From Volvox africanus (taxonomy: Eukaryota > Chlorophyta > Chlorophyceae > Chlamydomonadales > Volvocaceae), in assembly GCA_030268105.1 (NCBI GenBank), contig BSDZ01000035.1, positions 95,001 to 159,000 on the forward strand: 64,000 nucleotides of DNA. The letters run 5' to 3'. This document shows positions 11,601-23,597 of this stretch, in pieces (the first letter of the stretch is position 1; every line of letters begins with the position of its first letter). The notes beneath the pieces were generated by a model. It was not told the origin of the DNA. It saw only the letters and a program-made list of their open reading frames with translations, and did not search any database. Made by a program: the position numbers and the translations under genes.

Positions 11601-12715
11601 CGCCTTGGGAAAGTGTTTCCATGGACTTCGTAGTCGCGCTGCCCAAAACTGAGGGGGGATATGATGCGGTGTTTGTAATGGTCGATCGTCTGACTAAGAT
11701 GGTTCACCTAGCACCATGCACATCATCCTGCACGGCTGAGCAAACGGCACGATTGTTTTTCGACAATGTGGTTCGGTTACACGGGGTTCCCAAAAACGTG
11801 ATCTCGGACCGCGGTGGACAATTCACGTCTAAGTTTTGGGAAACGCTCTGCAAGCTAGTTGGCATGCGCGTCAACCTGAGCACAGCGTATCACCCGCAGA
11901 CTGATGGTCAAACCGAACGCACAAACCGCACGTTGGGTGATATGTTGCGCAATTATGCTGGTCGCACACCCCTCGTTTGGGATACGTATTTGACTGCGGC
12001 AGAATTTGCGCTTAACAACGCTGTTAACCGCTCTACAGGCAAAAGTCCGTTCTTTCTCAACTACGGATTTCATCCCGCTCTACCCGTGTGGCGTGAGTTG
12101 GAGGTGAACGTGCCTGCTGCTAAGCTCTTTGCCAAGTCTTTTATGTCCCGAATCACAGACGCGAAGTCGTGTTTGGACACGGCGCAGCAACGAACGACGA
12201 AGTACTACAACAAATCCAAGCAGGATGTGACATTTTCGGAAGGGCAACTCGTGTTGCTAAGCACCAAGAACTTGCGTACGTTGGCCGACGAATCCCGAAA
12301 ACTCTTACCCTGCTGGATTGGTCCGTATCCTGTCGTGCGCATGGTCGGGAATGTGGCTGTGGAGCTTGCATTGCCCGCTGATATGACCATTCACCCCACG
12401 TTTCACGTATCGCTTGTCCGTCCTTATCGTGGTACGGAACCCGTCCCTGAGCCTGCTAACGCCCCCGCAGCAATCGAACCAGTTCCCGAGACCTGGATCG
12501 CTGGTAAACAGAAGTTTTACGATGTGGAGCGGGTGTTAGATTATCGCGCGCGTCGTGTGGGCCGACACTGACGTAAGTGGACAGTACACGAGTACTTGGT
12601 CAAGTGGACAGGGTATACCAGCGAGCACAACTCTTGGGAACCGGCACGCAACTTCTCGCAGGACATGAAACCTCTGCTCGAAGAAGCCCGCAAACGTGCC
12701 ACACAAGCCCAATGA
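8656..12715 (+). pseudogene. pol: Pol of element 3 (protease, RT, RNase H, integrase, chromodomain)
   Basis: This is a near full-length Pol of the LTR-B family. A TGA interrupts it early (8791-8793). The 8896-9888 part carries the protease DTGASDD and linker, followed by a frameshift near 9870. RT is at 9782-10500 with CYLDDIL. One extra G near 10495 shifts the frame, and RNase H follows at 10470-11018. A lost C near 11008 shifts it again. Integrase is at 11045-12571, with the zinc-binding HHCC region (ending CSLCQRNK), the core (DRLTK; ISDRGGQFTS) and GPY-type motifs. A TGA at 12569-12571 replaces an expected CGA. The chromodomain (YLVKWTGY) then continues in the same frame to TGA 12713-12715. 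The polypurine tract is at 12760-12770. Confidence 0.9.
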
Positions 12716-12774
12716 CCCCTGCAGTCGATGCTGTATGAAGCAGCGAGGACGCTGCATACGGGAGGGGGGATAAT

Positions 12775-13582
12775 TGTTGTGCCACGGTTCGTTTCCCGCC
12801 GATGTGTAGGTCGATGCGACCCTACGAGGCGAAGTGTTATCTTGATGAATGCATGAATGACTATTGCATATGAATGAACCTGCATGATATAGATGTATTC
12901 GCATACATTTATATATGCATTTGGCATGTTATCATTATCCATCGCGACATCCCATCATGGCAAATCCGCCTAGCATGCATGAAATCCCGAATCATTGAAG
13001 TACGCATTATGCTCGTGCTACGAAACGATAAGTAATATTATTTGGTATAATATTACTTCATTACAGCACACGTTGAGAGCGCCGCACTCGTCACGATGCA
13101 TGCCTTGCAACCGGATATCGTTATTCGGACCCTTGCATCATGCGAATGCCGGAAAGGCTTATACGTTGTTATGCTTGGACATCGCCTATACGCAGTAGGG
13201 TTGTCACACTTAGGATCGGCCTCCTAGTGTGAATTGTACGGCATTGCGATGCTGCGAGTATAACAGATGCGAGGATACCGGAGAACACTCGTGTGTTCTA
13301 CACTATTATTGCTATACGCTCTTCTACTTAGCCCGAGCTAAGCCTAAACTTCGCTATCACCGCCGCGTGATGATTGCTTGCTTCCGGCGCTGACGGCGAT
13401 TTCTTCCATTGCATCGCTTCGATCCGTAAGACTGTAAGTTATATCTCTTCTTGTCTTGAAGTCTTCCGCTGTCTCTGTTTGCTTGCGTTTGCCTTGCTGT
13501 ACTTGCAAGTGCTCGCGCATCGGTGTCGAAAGCCTTCAGACGCGCAGATACTTATGAGCAAACACGAAGGAGAGGTACAACA
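12775..13582 (+). mobile_element. LTR-B (3' LTR of element 3)
   Basis: About 808 bp from TGTTGTGCCACGG to GAGAGGTACAACA. It is homologous to the solo copies at 19785-20607 and, reversed, 27944-28767. It follows the polypurine tract of element 3, so it is that element's 3' LTR; the 5' LTR has been lost. Its last base directly abuts RT sequence of another element at 13583. It shows the family's palindromes, such as GTAATATTAT/ATAATATTAC and GAACACTCGTGTGTTC. Confidence 0.9.
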
Positions 13583-15807
13583 TTTTTGGGCGCAGCCTCA
13601 GGTGGAGTATTTGGGCCACATCATTTCGGCCACTGGAATAAGGATGGACCCACGGAAAGTAGCTGTGGTTTGCGAGTGGCCCGCGCCGCAGAACCTCACC
13701 AAACTACGCCAGTTCTTGGGTTTGACCAACTACTTCCGTAAGTTTATCAAAAATTACTCCATTCTTGTGGCCCCGCTTACGAATTGGACGAAGAAAGGAG
13801 GTTTCACTTCCCTCGAAGCCTGGACACCCGTGTGTCAGCGGGCATTCGAAGAGCTCAAGCGAATCGTCGCCGACGACGTTACCCTCTCTTTCCCTGATTA
13901 CTCGTTGCCATTCCGTGTTGAAGTTGTATCGGATGCTTCCTTGCATGGAAGCGGCGCTGTATTGTTGCAGGAAGGATGACAGATCGCCTTCACGAGAAAG
14001 AAGTTCTCGGGTGCGGAGACCCGATATACAACTGGAGAGCAAGAGCTGTTGGCAGCTCTACATGCTTTGAAGGAGTGGCGCTGTTACCTCGAAGGCCGCC
14101 CTTTTACACTGAAGACCGATTACAAACCGCTGACATTCTTGCAGAGTGTCCCCACGCTTAACCGACGACAAGCCCGGTGGATGGAATATCTATCTCGTTT
14201 GGACTGTATGTGGGAGTATATCGCCAGCAGAATTAATATTGCTGACGCCCTCAGTCGACATCCATCATTGCACGCTGCGATTCTGGCATTCATTCTACTC
14301 ATTCGCGCAGCCAGGAGGTGCCGATAGCAGCGGACCTTGCGCAGCGACTCAAGATGGCATATGGAGTGGATCCATGGTTTGTTTCGCCAAGCAATGTGGA
14401 ACATCTGCACAAGTGCAATGATTTGTGGCTGCGGAAGGATGGCTCGACCACACAAATCGTCGTGCCGAACAACGACGATTTACGCTACGATATTCTTGCT
14501 CGGTTCCACGAGGACCCGTTAGCAGGACATCCTGGAAGTACGCGAATGGCAGAGCTCGTACGACGCTCGTTCTGGTGGCCACGCGTGATGAAGGATGCGG
14601 AAAACTTCGTACAAAGGTGCAGTTTATGCCAGCGCAATAAAGCACTATCCGGTAAGGGCCAGGGTTTACTACAACCTTTACCTATACCAGATGCCCCTTG
14701 GGAAAGTGTTTCTATGGACTTCGTAGTTGCGCTGCCCAAAACTGAGGGGGGATACGACTCGGTGTTTGTTATGGTCGATCGGTTGACCAAAATGGTTCAC
14801 TTAGCCCCCTGCACCTCGTCTTGCACCGCTGAGCAAACAGCATGATTATTTTTTGATAACGTGGTCCGATTGCATGCGTTCCTAAAAATGTGATATCCGA
14901 TCGTGGCGGTCAATTCACGTCTAAGTTTTGGGAAGCGCTATGTCAACTCGTCGGTATGCGCGTTCATTTGAGCACAGCATATCATCCACAATCCGATGGG
15001 CAAACTGAACGCACAAATCGCACACTAGGCGACATGTTGAAGAATTTCGCGGGACGCACACCCTCTGTTTGGGATACATTTCTGACTTCGGCAGAATTCG
15101 CGCTTAACAACGCTGTTAACCGTTCTACAGGTCAAAGCCCTTTCTTTCTGAATTATGGATTCCATCCTGCGCTACCCGTGTGGCGAGAATTGGAGATAAA
15201 TATCCCAGCGGCTAAAACCTTTGCCAAGTCGTTCCTATCCCGCATGACAGACGCGAAGGCATGTTTGGACGCGGCACAACAACGGACGACGGACTATTAT
15301 AATAAATCCAAACGAGACGTAACATTTTCGGTGGGACAGATGGTGTTGTTGAGCACTAAGTACCTGCGTTTGCTTGCCCACGGTTCCCGAAAAATTACTG
15401 CCCGCTGGATCGGTCCTTATCCCGTTGTTCGCATGGTAGGAAATGTAGCTGTAGAGCTATCCCTACCCTCTGACATGAATATTCACCCCACATTTCATAT
15501 TTCCCTCATCCGCCCTTATCGCGGCACAACACCCGTTACAAACAACGCCGATGCCCCTGCAGTAATGGACCCCTGTCCCAAGACCTGGATCGCAGGCAAG
15601 CAAAATGTGTATGATGTGGAGCGGATACTGGATTATCGGGTTCGTCGTATAGGTCAACAGCGACGAAAGCGGAAAGTGCACGAGTATCTGGTCAAGTGGA
15701 CTGGCTATTCTAGCGAGCACAACTCTTGGGAGCCGACGCGTAATTTCTCCCCAGAAATGAAGCCCCTATTGGAGGAAGCTCGTCTACGTGCCACGCAGAC
15801 CCAATGA
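13583..15807 (+). pseudogene. pol: Pol 3' half of element 4 (RT thumb to chromodomain)
   Basis: The sequence starts inside RT ([12 protein letters not shown]) immediately after LTR-B. RNase H follows, interrupted by TGA at 13977-13979 where related copies have CGA, and continues at 14049. The integrase zinc domain and core are at 14318-14845. Another TGA (14843-14845) replaces CGA, and a 1-nt deletion near 14876 shifts the frame. Integrase C-terminal part and chromodomain are intact at 14890-15807. It may be the displaced 3' half of element 1: same strand, same LTR-A family, with the breakpoint in the same part of RT. Confidence 0.88.
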
Positions 15808-15866
15808 TTTCTGCAGTCATTGCTGTTCGATGCAGCGAGGACGCTGCATACGGGAGGGGGGATAGT

Positions 15867-16695
15867 TGTTGTACGCGGATTCGATCACCATTTACACCGA
15901 AGTAGACCGCAATCCAATCAAGCATTAAGAAGCATAATATAAGCATATTAGCATGATATACTCAAGTATATCTAGCTAATCAGGCATGTCGCATTATCAT
16001 CTACGACATCGCGCTGTTGGTCAACATGTTTGACTCGAGGCTGATAATTAATGCGCGATCTATCCATTGGCATTTTATATCACGTAATAATACTTTAAAT
16101 ATTATTACCTCATCCATGTCATAAACCATACGCGTATGCGAGAATGCGACGATCGCGATGGTTGGGTCGGCAACCGAATAACGATATTCGGACCTTTACA
16201 TACTGCATACGTTGCATCCATTAATATCACGGATTATGCGGTGTTTAGAATAGTGCTATGGAGGTACTCACACTTGAGATCGAAATCCAGTGAGACCTGT
16301 ACTGTACATCGGTATCACGACGTGATAAGTGCGAGGACGGCCGCCTAGAGACCGAAGTCGGCTCGACGCTACTTTGGATTAAGTACTCACGTACTTAACT
16401 CAGTCTAATTCATATATATATATATATATATATATGTTTTACTCATTTATTATCGGCCTGAGCTATTCCAGCATAGCATTCCCAGCCGGATGATGAACGC
16501 TGCCCGCGGGGTCTGACGGCAGACTCCTAATTTGCAACTGAAGATCATTGTAAGTTGAATCTTTCCTTATCTATAAGTCTTCCGCTGTCACGTTGCTCGC
16601 ACTGAAGTGTCTTGCTGTTCGTAAGCACCGTGCACGTGTAGCTAATACTCAGACGTGCAGATTCAGTGCATGATCGAAGAAGGAAGGATACAACA
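15867..16695 (+). mobile_element. LTR-A, complete (3' LTR of element 4)
   Basis: 829 bp from TGTTGTACGCGG to GGATACAACA, preceded by the polypurine tract GGGAGGGGGGATAG (15852-15865). It contains a (TA)n tract near 16413-16433 that other copies lack, so it has expanded here. The palindromes include TATCACGACGTGATA and CATACGCGTATG. Confidence 0.92.
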
Positions 16696-19339
16696 CTTGC
16701 CGTTTCATCCGCTCAATTTTGGCAGCTTAACCTGTACATAGGTTGTGAAACGGGTTGTGCTCGAGCACAAGAGGGATCGTATAGTCAGCAGGTAATATAG
16801 GTGGGAGCCCCAGGATGACAAATGCATCAGTATAATTTGGCAATAGGGGGGCTGCGACCTCAGAATCTTTCACAAGAGACTGCGCGGTGGTAGCAATCGA
16901 TTGCACCCAAGGCCTCACAAGCAATTCATGGGCGTCTCCCTTATCATTTGATAGGTTTCTTTTGCACCCTTCAAGCTTGGGTTCTTTATTTTGCCAGACG
17001 AACGCCGCTCAAGCGAAATTAACCATAGGCTCCGCACAGTTCCGCCCTCCTCTGGTGTGACATCTTAGTACGACAGACAAGGTACCTTAGGCGATAGGTT
17101 CCCTTTTGCACAATGGCCAATTGTGCTGGACTCCATATCGATGCGCGCGCGGTACTGTCGTTATGTCGCGGCACCCAATGTCCATGTAGTGCTGTCTCCG
17201 AGAGACCTTGTTGCACTAATTGGGTCCTAACACACAAAGGGTCTCACATCGACTAAGGGTGATTCTGCCCACGATGGGATGCTTACCCTCATCAACGAGG
17301 GTAACCTGAACGATTGGACGACGATGGGGTCAACCCCATCATGCTTATCACTTCTTTGAGATAAGGTCGTCAGTGACACCTGTAGTACATAGGTGTCCCG
17401 AAATTCCGGTCAACAAAATCGACTTCGTTGCCATCCAAAGGGGTCAAATGTGGTGTACATCCGCATCGTCCCTACAATCCACGATGCTCAGCAGAAAAGG
17501 ATCCGTTAGAGACACGTAATTACTAATCATCGAGTATATCTAGCCAAAGGTAGCGAAGAGTCTCCTCATATCAACATTGCCAGATTCAATCAAGATTTAC
17601 CCAAGTCAGTACATAATTCAGAACTCTGTGTCAGCTAACATTCCCGTGTTAACGTAGACTGGGTGCTCCGACAATATCAACGGAAGTCGTGCCAGGTGCC
17701 TCGTCCGCCGAACGTAGTCCTACGGCTAATGGGGGTAAAATTGGGCAATTCCTTGTAGGATGATTTGATGCGCACCGAAGGCAAATTCCCAATTGTCGTC
17801 GCTGAGCAAACTCAGTTTCCGTACATCCCCACTTGGTAAGCCATCAATTTTGTGTTCTTGACCGCTTTGATTCTGATGCAGCTCCGCATGACTCGGCGGT
17901 ATTTTGTAGCACATCCTTCCTCTTCCGCATACTCCAAATCATCTGTGAATCCCTTGGAATTAATTCTGGGGTACTAGGAGTATGAACGTGATTAGTCGGG
18001 GGGATGTCACCACGGCGCATAGGAGCTGGTGGTAGAGGAATACCAGTAGTCTCAGGTGCTGGATCAGTCTTGTTAGAGATATCTTGCGTCGTGTCAACTG
18101 ATAGCGGTGCCAAAGATGTCGGGCGTTCTCGTCCTGTTCCAAGGCGAGCTTCGACGCCCCGACGATCTGGACCCATCGCGTGTACGATCTTGTCCCTTCC
18201 AGTGTCAGGTCCGCAGTACTCGCTCGGGCTAACTGAAGCGAGAGACCGCGTTGGAACCAATAAATGTAGTCTCCTTCTGAAAAGCCAATCATGGGTGCTG
18301 TCAGTCCTTCAAAACGCAACCGGTAGTCCTCCACGGACTCGTTAGGTCGCATCACTCGTTAAGTACCTGCGTGTAATTCTCGGTACATGGCAGCTACCTG
18401 CGACTGATTCCCGGGAGCGAAACGAGTAAGAAGCGCATTAATTAGCTCTTCGAACGTAAAGTGCTCCTGTACAGTGGTCCAATGATCATACCATTCCCTC
18501 GCGACGCCGCTTAGTGTGGCCCCGATGAATAGACACTTCACCTCGTCGCGATCACCACTCTTTACCAACTTCAGATACCTCTTAGTGTCACGGACATAGG
18601 AGCGGGTGGCGCTTGCGATAATCTTGGGTTCGGCGTCGTGATGAATATGGAGTTGAGGTGTTGGGACGACGATACCGGGGACCCCACCTTCATCCATAAG
18701 TTGCTGCAGCGATACCATCGTTGGATTCTGTTCCGCCTCGGTGGGCCTCACAGAATCTAGCGTCTCAGTGGGACCCTGAGCTGGATGAGGGTAGTTCGAC
18801 TGGGGGACATCTGATTGGGGATTATATAAGTTATCAATGTTTGGTGCGGCCTCCGGTCCTTCATTGTGGACACTAATATTAGCCTGTTCACTTTCCCCTG
18901 TAGTCGGTGGATACTGATTATACAACATGTATCCCAATTAGTACCTTACAAGAATAAAGAGATAAGGGTAGGACTATACCTAAGAAATTTTCTCTCGTGT
19001 GCGTTCACGCTCGAGAAAACTCCGACGCGAACGGTAATGTAACTCACCAATGCGTTGTCACCTTCAAATCGATATATCCTTAGTAGCTGATCCTGTCAGA
19101 TATCCAACTTTATCGGGGAAGCGATTCCGAGTATGATGGTGATGGAATTCCTTCTGTGGACATGAGACTTTTACGCGTAGTGAGAGTATGATTAGAGTTA
19201 ACGGACAGATACTATAACAAAAGTTCAGGAAGAGGATAGTACACAACCGGCTTTCCGACAAGGTTATCCCGTAATACCCCTCGCCGCCATTCACTCGTGC
19301 GAGAATCTACTCTCCAATAGCGACGATGAGACAGCCGTG
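16696..19339 (-). pseudogene. Degenerate element C (gag and protease fragments)
   Basis: This minus-strand remnant lies between two LTR-A copies. A divergent Gag is at 17844-18937 in two overlapping frames: its core resembles element 1 around VAREWYDHWTT and LLTRFAPG, and the N-terminus is unrelated. The protease-to-RT linker is at 16725-17240, heavily decayed. About 190 bp from 16833 are essentially identical to 21303 onward in element 5, although the two Gags differ. The 5' leader ends just short of the primer binding site at the LTR start (19340). Confidence 0.75.
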
Positions 19340-20981
19340 TGTTGTATCCTTCCTTCTTCAATCATGCATTAGATCTGCACGTCTGGGTGTTAACTGAGTG
19401 CATACCAAGCTTACGAACAGCAAGGCAATCCAATGCGAATAATGGACAGCGGAAGACTCAACAATAAGGAAAGATTCAACTTACAATGTTCTTCAATTGC
19501 AAATTAGAAGTCTGCCGTCAGACCCCGCGGGCAATGTTCATCACTCGGCTGCAGATGAGATGCTAGAATAGCTCAGGCCGAATATAAATGCATATAACGT
19601 ATATATCTAAATTAGATTATGTTAAGTACACGAGTACTTAATCCAAAGTAGCATCGAGCCGACTTCGGTCTCTAGGCGGCCGTCCTCACACCTATCACGT
19701 CGCAGTACCGATGCGCAGTACAGGTCTCACTGGATTCCGATCTCAAGTGTGAGTACCTTCGTAGTACTGTTCTAAATATCGTGTTGTTGTGCTACGGTTC
19801 ATTTCCCGTCGACGCGTAGGTCGACGCGATCCTATGAGTCGAAGTGCTTTTGTGATGAACGCATTGCATATGAAAGAATCTGCATGATATAAATGTATTC
19901 GTGTACATTTATATATGCATTTGGCATGTTGTCATTATCCATCGCGACATCGCATCATGGCAAATCCGCCTAGCATGCATGAAAGCCCGAAGCATGAAAG
20001 TGCGCATTATGCTCGTGCTACAAACGATAAGTAATATTATCTGATATAATATTACTTCATTTAAGCACACGTTGAGAGCGCCGCACTCGTCGCTATACAT
20101 GCCCTGCAACCGGATATCGTTATCCGGACCCTTGCATCATGCGAATGCCGGAAAGGCTTATACGTTGTTATACGTAGACATCGCCTAGACGCAGTAGGGT
20201 TGTCACATCTAGGATCGGCCTCCTGATGTGAATCGTACGGCATTGCGATGCTGCGAGTATAACAGATGCGAGGACGGCTAAGCTAGATAAGACATTCGAT
20301 ACCGGAGAACACTCGTGTGTTCTAAATTACTATTTCTATACACTATTCTACTTAGCCCGAGCTAAGCCTGAACTTCGCTAATCACCGCCGCGTGATGATT
20401 GCTTGCTTCCGGCGCTGACGGTGATTTCGTCCATTGCATCATTCCGACCTGTAAGACCGTAAGTTATATCTCTCTTCGTCTTGAAGTCTTCCGCTGTCTC
20501 TGTTTGCTCTCGCTTGCCTTGCTGTACTTGCAAGTGCTCACGCATCGGTGTCGATAGTCTCCAGACGTGCAGATACTCATGAGCAAACGCGAACGAGAGG
20601 TACAACACGTGTCATCCGTGATATTAATGGATGCAATGCATGCAATATGCAAAGGTCCAAATATCGATATTCGGTTGCCGACCCAACCATCGCGATCGTC
20701 ACCTTCTCGCATACGCGTATGGTTTATGACGTAGATGAGGTAATAATATTTAAAGTATTATTACGTGATATAAAATGCCAATGGATAGATCGCACATTAA
20801 TTATCAGCCTCGAGTCAAACATGTTGACCGAAAGCTTGATGTCGTAGATGGTAATGCGACATGCCTGATTAGCTAGATATACTCGAATATATCATGCTAA
20901 TATGATTGTATCATGCTTCATAATGTTTGAATGCATTGCGGCCTATTTCGGTGCAAACGGTGATCAAACCGGCGTACAACA
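19340..20981 (-). mobile_element. LTR-A, 3' LTR of element 5, split by a solo LTR-B
   Basis: Reverse LTR-A running 19340-19784 and 20613-20981. Removing the nested LTR-B and one target copy leaves about 814 bp, the normal length. The inner end TACAACA (20975-20981) meets the polypurine tract at 20982-20996 in minus orientation. Confidence 0.9.
19785..20607 (+). mobile_element. Solo LTR-B nested in LTR-A, with 5-bp duplication
   Basis: 823 bp from TGTTGTGCTACGG to GGTACAACA. CGTGT flanks it on both sides (19780-19784 and 20608-20612), and the undisturbed LTR-A copies read ATCGTGTCATCC at this point. No internal element sequence is present, so the element was reduced to a solo LTR by LTR-LTR recombination after inserting into an existing LTR-A. 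Confidence 0.95.
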
Positions 20982-21040
20982 ACTATCCCCCCTCCCATAT
21001 GCAGCGTCCTCACTGCATCAGACAGCATCGACTGCAAAGA

Positions 21041-21655
21041 TCATTGGGTCTGCGTGGCACGTAGGCAAGCTTCCTCCAACAGGAGCTTCATTTCCGGCGA
21101 GAAGTTATGCATCGGCTCCCACGAATTATGCTTGCTAGAATAGCCAGTCCACTTCACCATATATTTGTGCACCTTCCACTTTTGTCGTTGTCGACCTATA
21201 CGACGAACCCGATAATCCAATATTCGCTCCACATCATACACTTTTTGCTTGCCTGCGATCCAGGTCTCGGGACCGGGATCCATTACTGCAGGGGCATCGG
21301 TGTAATTTGGCAATAGGGGGGCTGCGACCTCAGAATCTTTCACAAGAGACTGCGCGGTGGTAGCAATCGATTGCACCCAAGGCCTCACAAGCAATTCATG
21401 GGCGTCTCCCTTATCATTTGATAGGTTTCTTTTGCACCCTTCAAGCTTGGGTTCTTTATTTTGCCAGACGAATTTCGCTTGAGCGGCCTCAAGCGAAATT
21501 AACCATAGGCTCCGCAACAGTTCCGCCCTCCTCTGGTGTGACATCTTGGTACGACAGACAAGGTACTTTAGTCGATAGGTTCCCTTTTGCACAATGGCCA
21601 ATTGTGCTGGACTCCATATCGATGCGCGCGCGGTACTGTCGTTATGTCGCGGCAC
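21041..21655 (-). pseudogene. Protease-linker fused to chromodomain by internal deletion (element 5)
   Basis: One minus-strand frame of 204 codons joins the Pol linker after the protease (LLPNYTDA) directly to the integrase C-terminal tail and chromodomain (YMVKWTGY, near residue 175). All of RT, RNase H and the integrase core are missing. The joint (about 21300) lies at a short match between the two parent sequences (GCATC-GT-T), pointing to microhomology-mediated deletion or template switching. The first third of the frame is out of phase with the true protease frame. The element keeps both LTRs, so it may have moved as a non-autonomous derivative. Confidence 0.8.
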
Positions 21656-21707
21656 CCAATGTCCATGTAGTGCTGTCTCCGAGAGACCTTGTTGTACCCA
21701 TTGGGCC

Positions 21708-23118
21708 CTAACACACAGAGGGTCCTTCGATGACTAAGGGTGATCCTGCCCACGATGGGATGCTTACCCTCATCAACGAGGGTAACCTGTCACAATCAGA
21801 CGACTGTGGGGTCGACCCCAACACATTCACCTCCTTTGCTGAGATGAAGTCGTCACTGGCACTAGTATCCTCAAGTGCCTTCATCATTCGACCAGTGAGG
21901 CCGACTTCAATAACAGAAACACAATCATCTGTCAGAGTCGACTCCACAGATAACAAAAGTGATTCCAGGGCGGGCTCAAAATTAACAAGAACCACTACAG
22001 GGGCTTCATACCAGACATCAAAGGCATAGGACAATTCTGGCAACAGAACTGCGGATCCCGCCACGTTCACATCATCAATCAATACAGTGCCTGACTTGAA
22101 TCAGAGGACACGTTGCATACTGTTTAACAAAGCGGTAGCCCTACGCTGGCTGTGAAATGGTAGCAACAAACATGCAGGAGTGTCCTGACATTGATGTCTA
22201 CGTCTCCTGTACCTGACCAGCTGTTCGAACGGCTCACTTTGAGATGAGGGAATGAACAAATGATACGTTCGCAAGGACTAAAAGCAACGATGCTTCACAG
22301 TTGGACATACGAATGACCACCGACCATGCATTTGTTCAGCTATGCCAGATGGAGTCAACTCCGCATCAATCCAGGCATCCCCCTACTTTGACCGTGGGGC
22401 CTTGCGTGGTAGTCACATGAGGCACAAATCTCAAAGCATTCTGTCTAGCTGGAATACGCATCTCAGCTCTTAGGACAATTGGCATCACAAGAGCCTCAAA
22501 ATGTAATTAGTAGGCAGTTACAGTTTCATTCGGAAACATGAAAAATGAGTCAAAGGCTAACATACAGTGTGCCTCAATATCACGTGACTGAGCTTCTGGG
22601 GTAAAGCGTGCAAGCAGGGTGACAGTCAACTCATCAAACATGAAGTTTTCCCATGCAGTGATCCCTTGATCATACCATGTCTTTGCTATACCCTCGAGGG
22701 TATTTCCAACAAAGAGACAACTCACCTCATCATGTTCACCGCCACGTACCAACTGCAGGTACTTCCAAATATCACGTAGATAGAAACTAGTTGCATTCAC
22801 AATGTCATGTCCAACATTCATATCATACGAGATAAATAATTTCGGTGCTGTGATGGTAAACCTCTTCACCTCATTACCGTCGGCGCGTTCTTGCATTTGA
22901 GGCGATAGCAAACCCCGTTGATGGGCAATTCCATCTGTAACCATCAGGGCTGCCAAGTGTGGCGTAGTAAGATGGATAGGGGCCTGAAACACAAGAGGAT
23001 CTTGAGCAGTAATTGTGTCAATAGTCTCAGGATCCCTATCAAACATTCTAGGAACGGTACCCAGCTCAGGTTGACATGCCAAGCCTACAAACGACGGGTC
23101 GTCACATCCCGCCATCAT
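21708..23118 (-). pseudogene. Gag and protease remnants of element 5
   Basis: Gag N-terminal half at 22507-23118 (core motifs EGIAKTWYDQG and TLLARFTPEAQ). The protease active site is at 21708-22082, with the usual DTGASDD changed to DTSASDD, so the catalytic-loop glycine is replaced. 22083-22506 is homologous to the region between gag and protease but carries stops. The codons have diverged strongly from element 1, so this is a different subfamily that uses the same LTR-A. Confidence 0.75.
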
Positions 23119-23597
23119 GGAACACTGACCAATATATTCAAATTGCGTGACAATAAACGATGCATATGATTTTTAAGCAAGTGTGCAAGCAATTCACACG
23201 AATCTAGCACAAGAGCACCAGCAATTCGGTCAGCTAACCGACAATACTTTTGCAGACTTCGAGTAGATATGGCAGATACGTACTCAGTTGGTCCCTGTAG
23301 TCCGCGCAATCAGAGCCTCCAGCTGATTAGAACGCAAGCTGTAACCAGGGGCTATCGCAAGCGGTGCTGGACCACTAGTTTCACCTGCAACTCAGAGCAA
23401 AGGCTCACGCCACAATTGCAGTAAACCACAAAGGTATAAAAGCAATCAGAATTTGGAAGCAACATTATCTAATACAGCGTGGACAAGTTCTTCGGCGATA
23501 ATGTCTAGTGGGCGACGTCGCCCATGGTCGACAATCATCCTAGAAAGAACTTACTTCCGATTGAGCATCATTAGACAACCTGTCTCGATACCAAATT

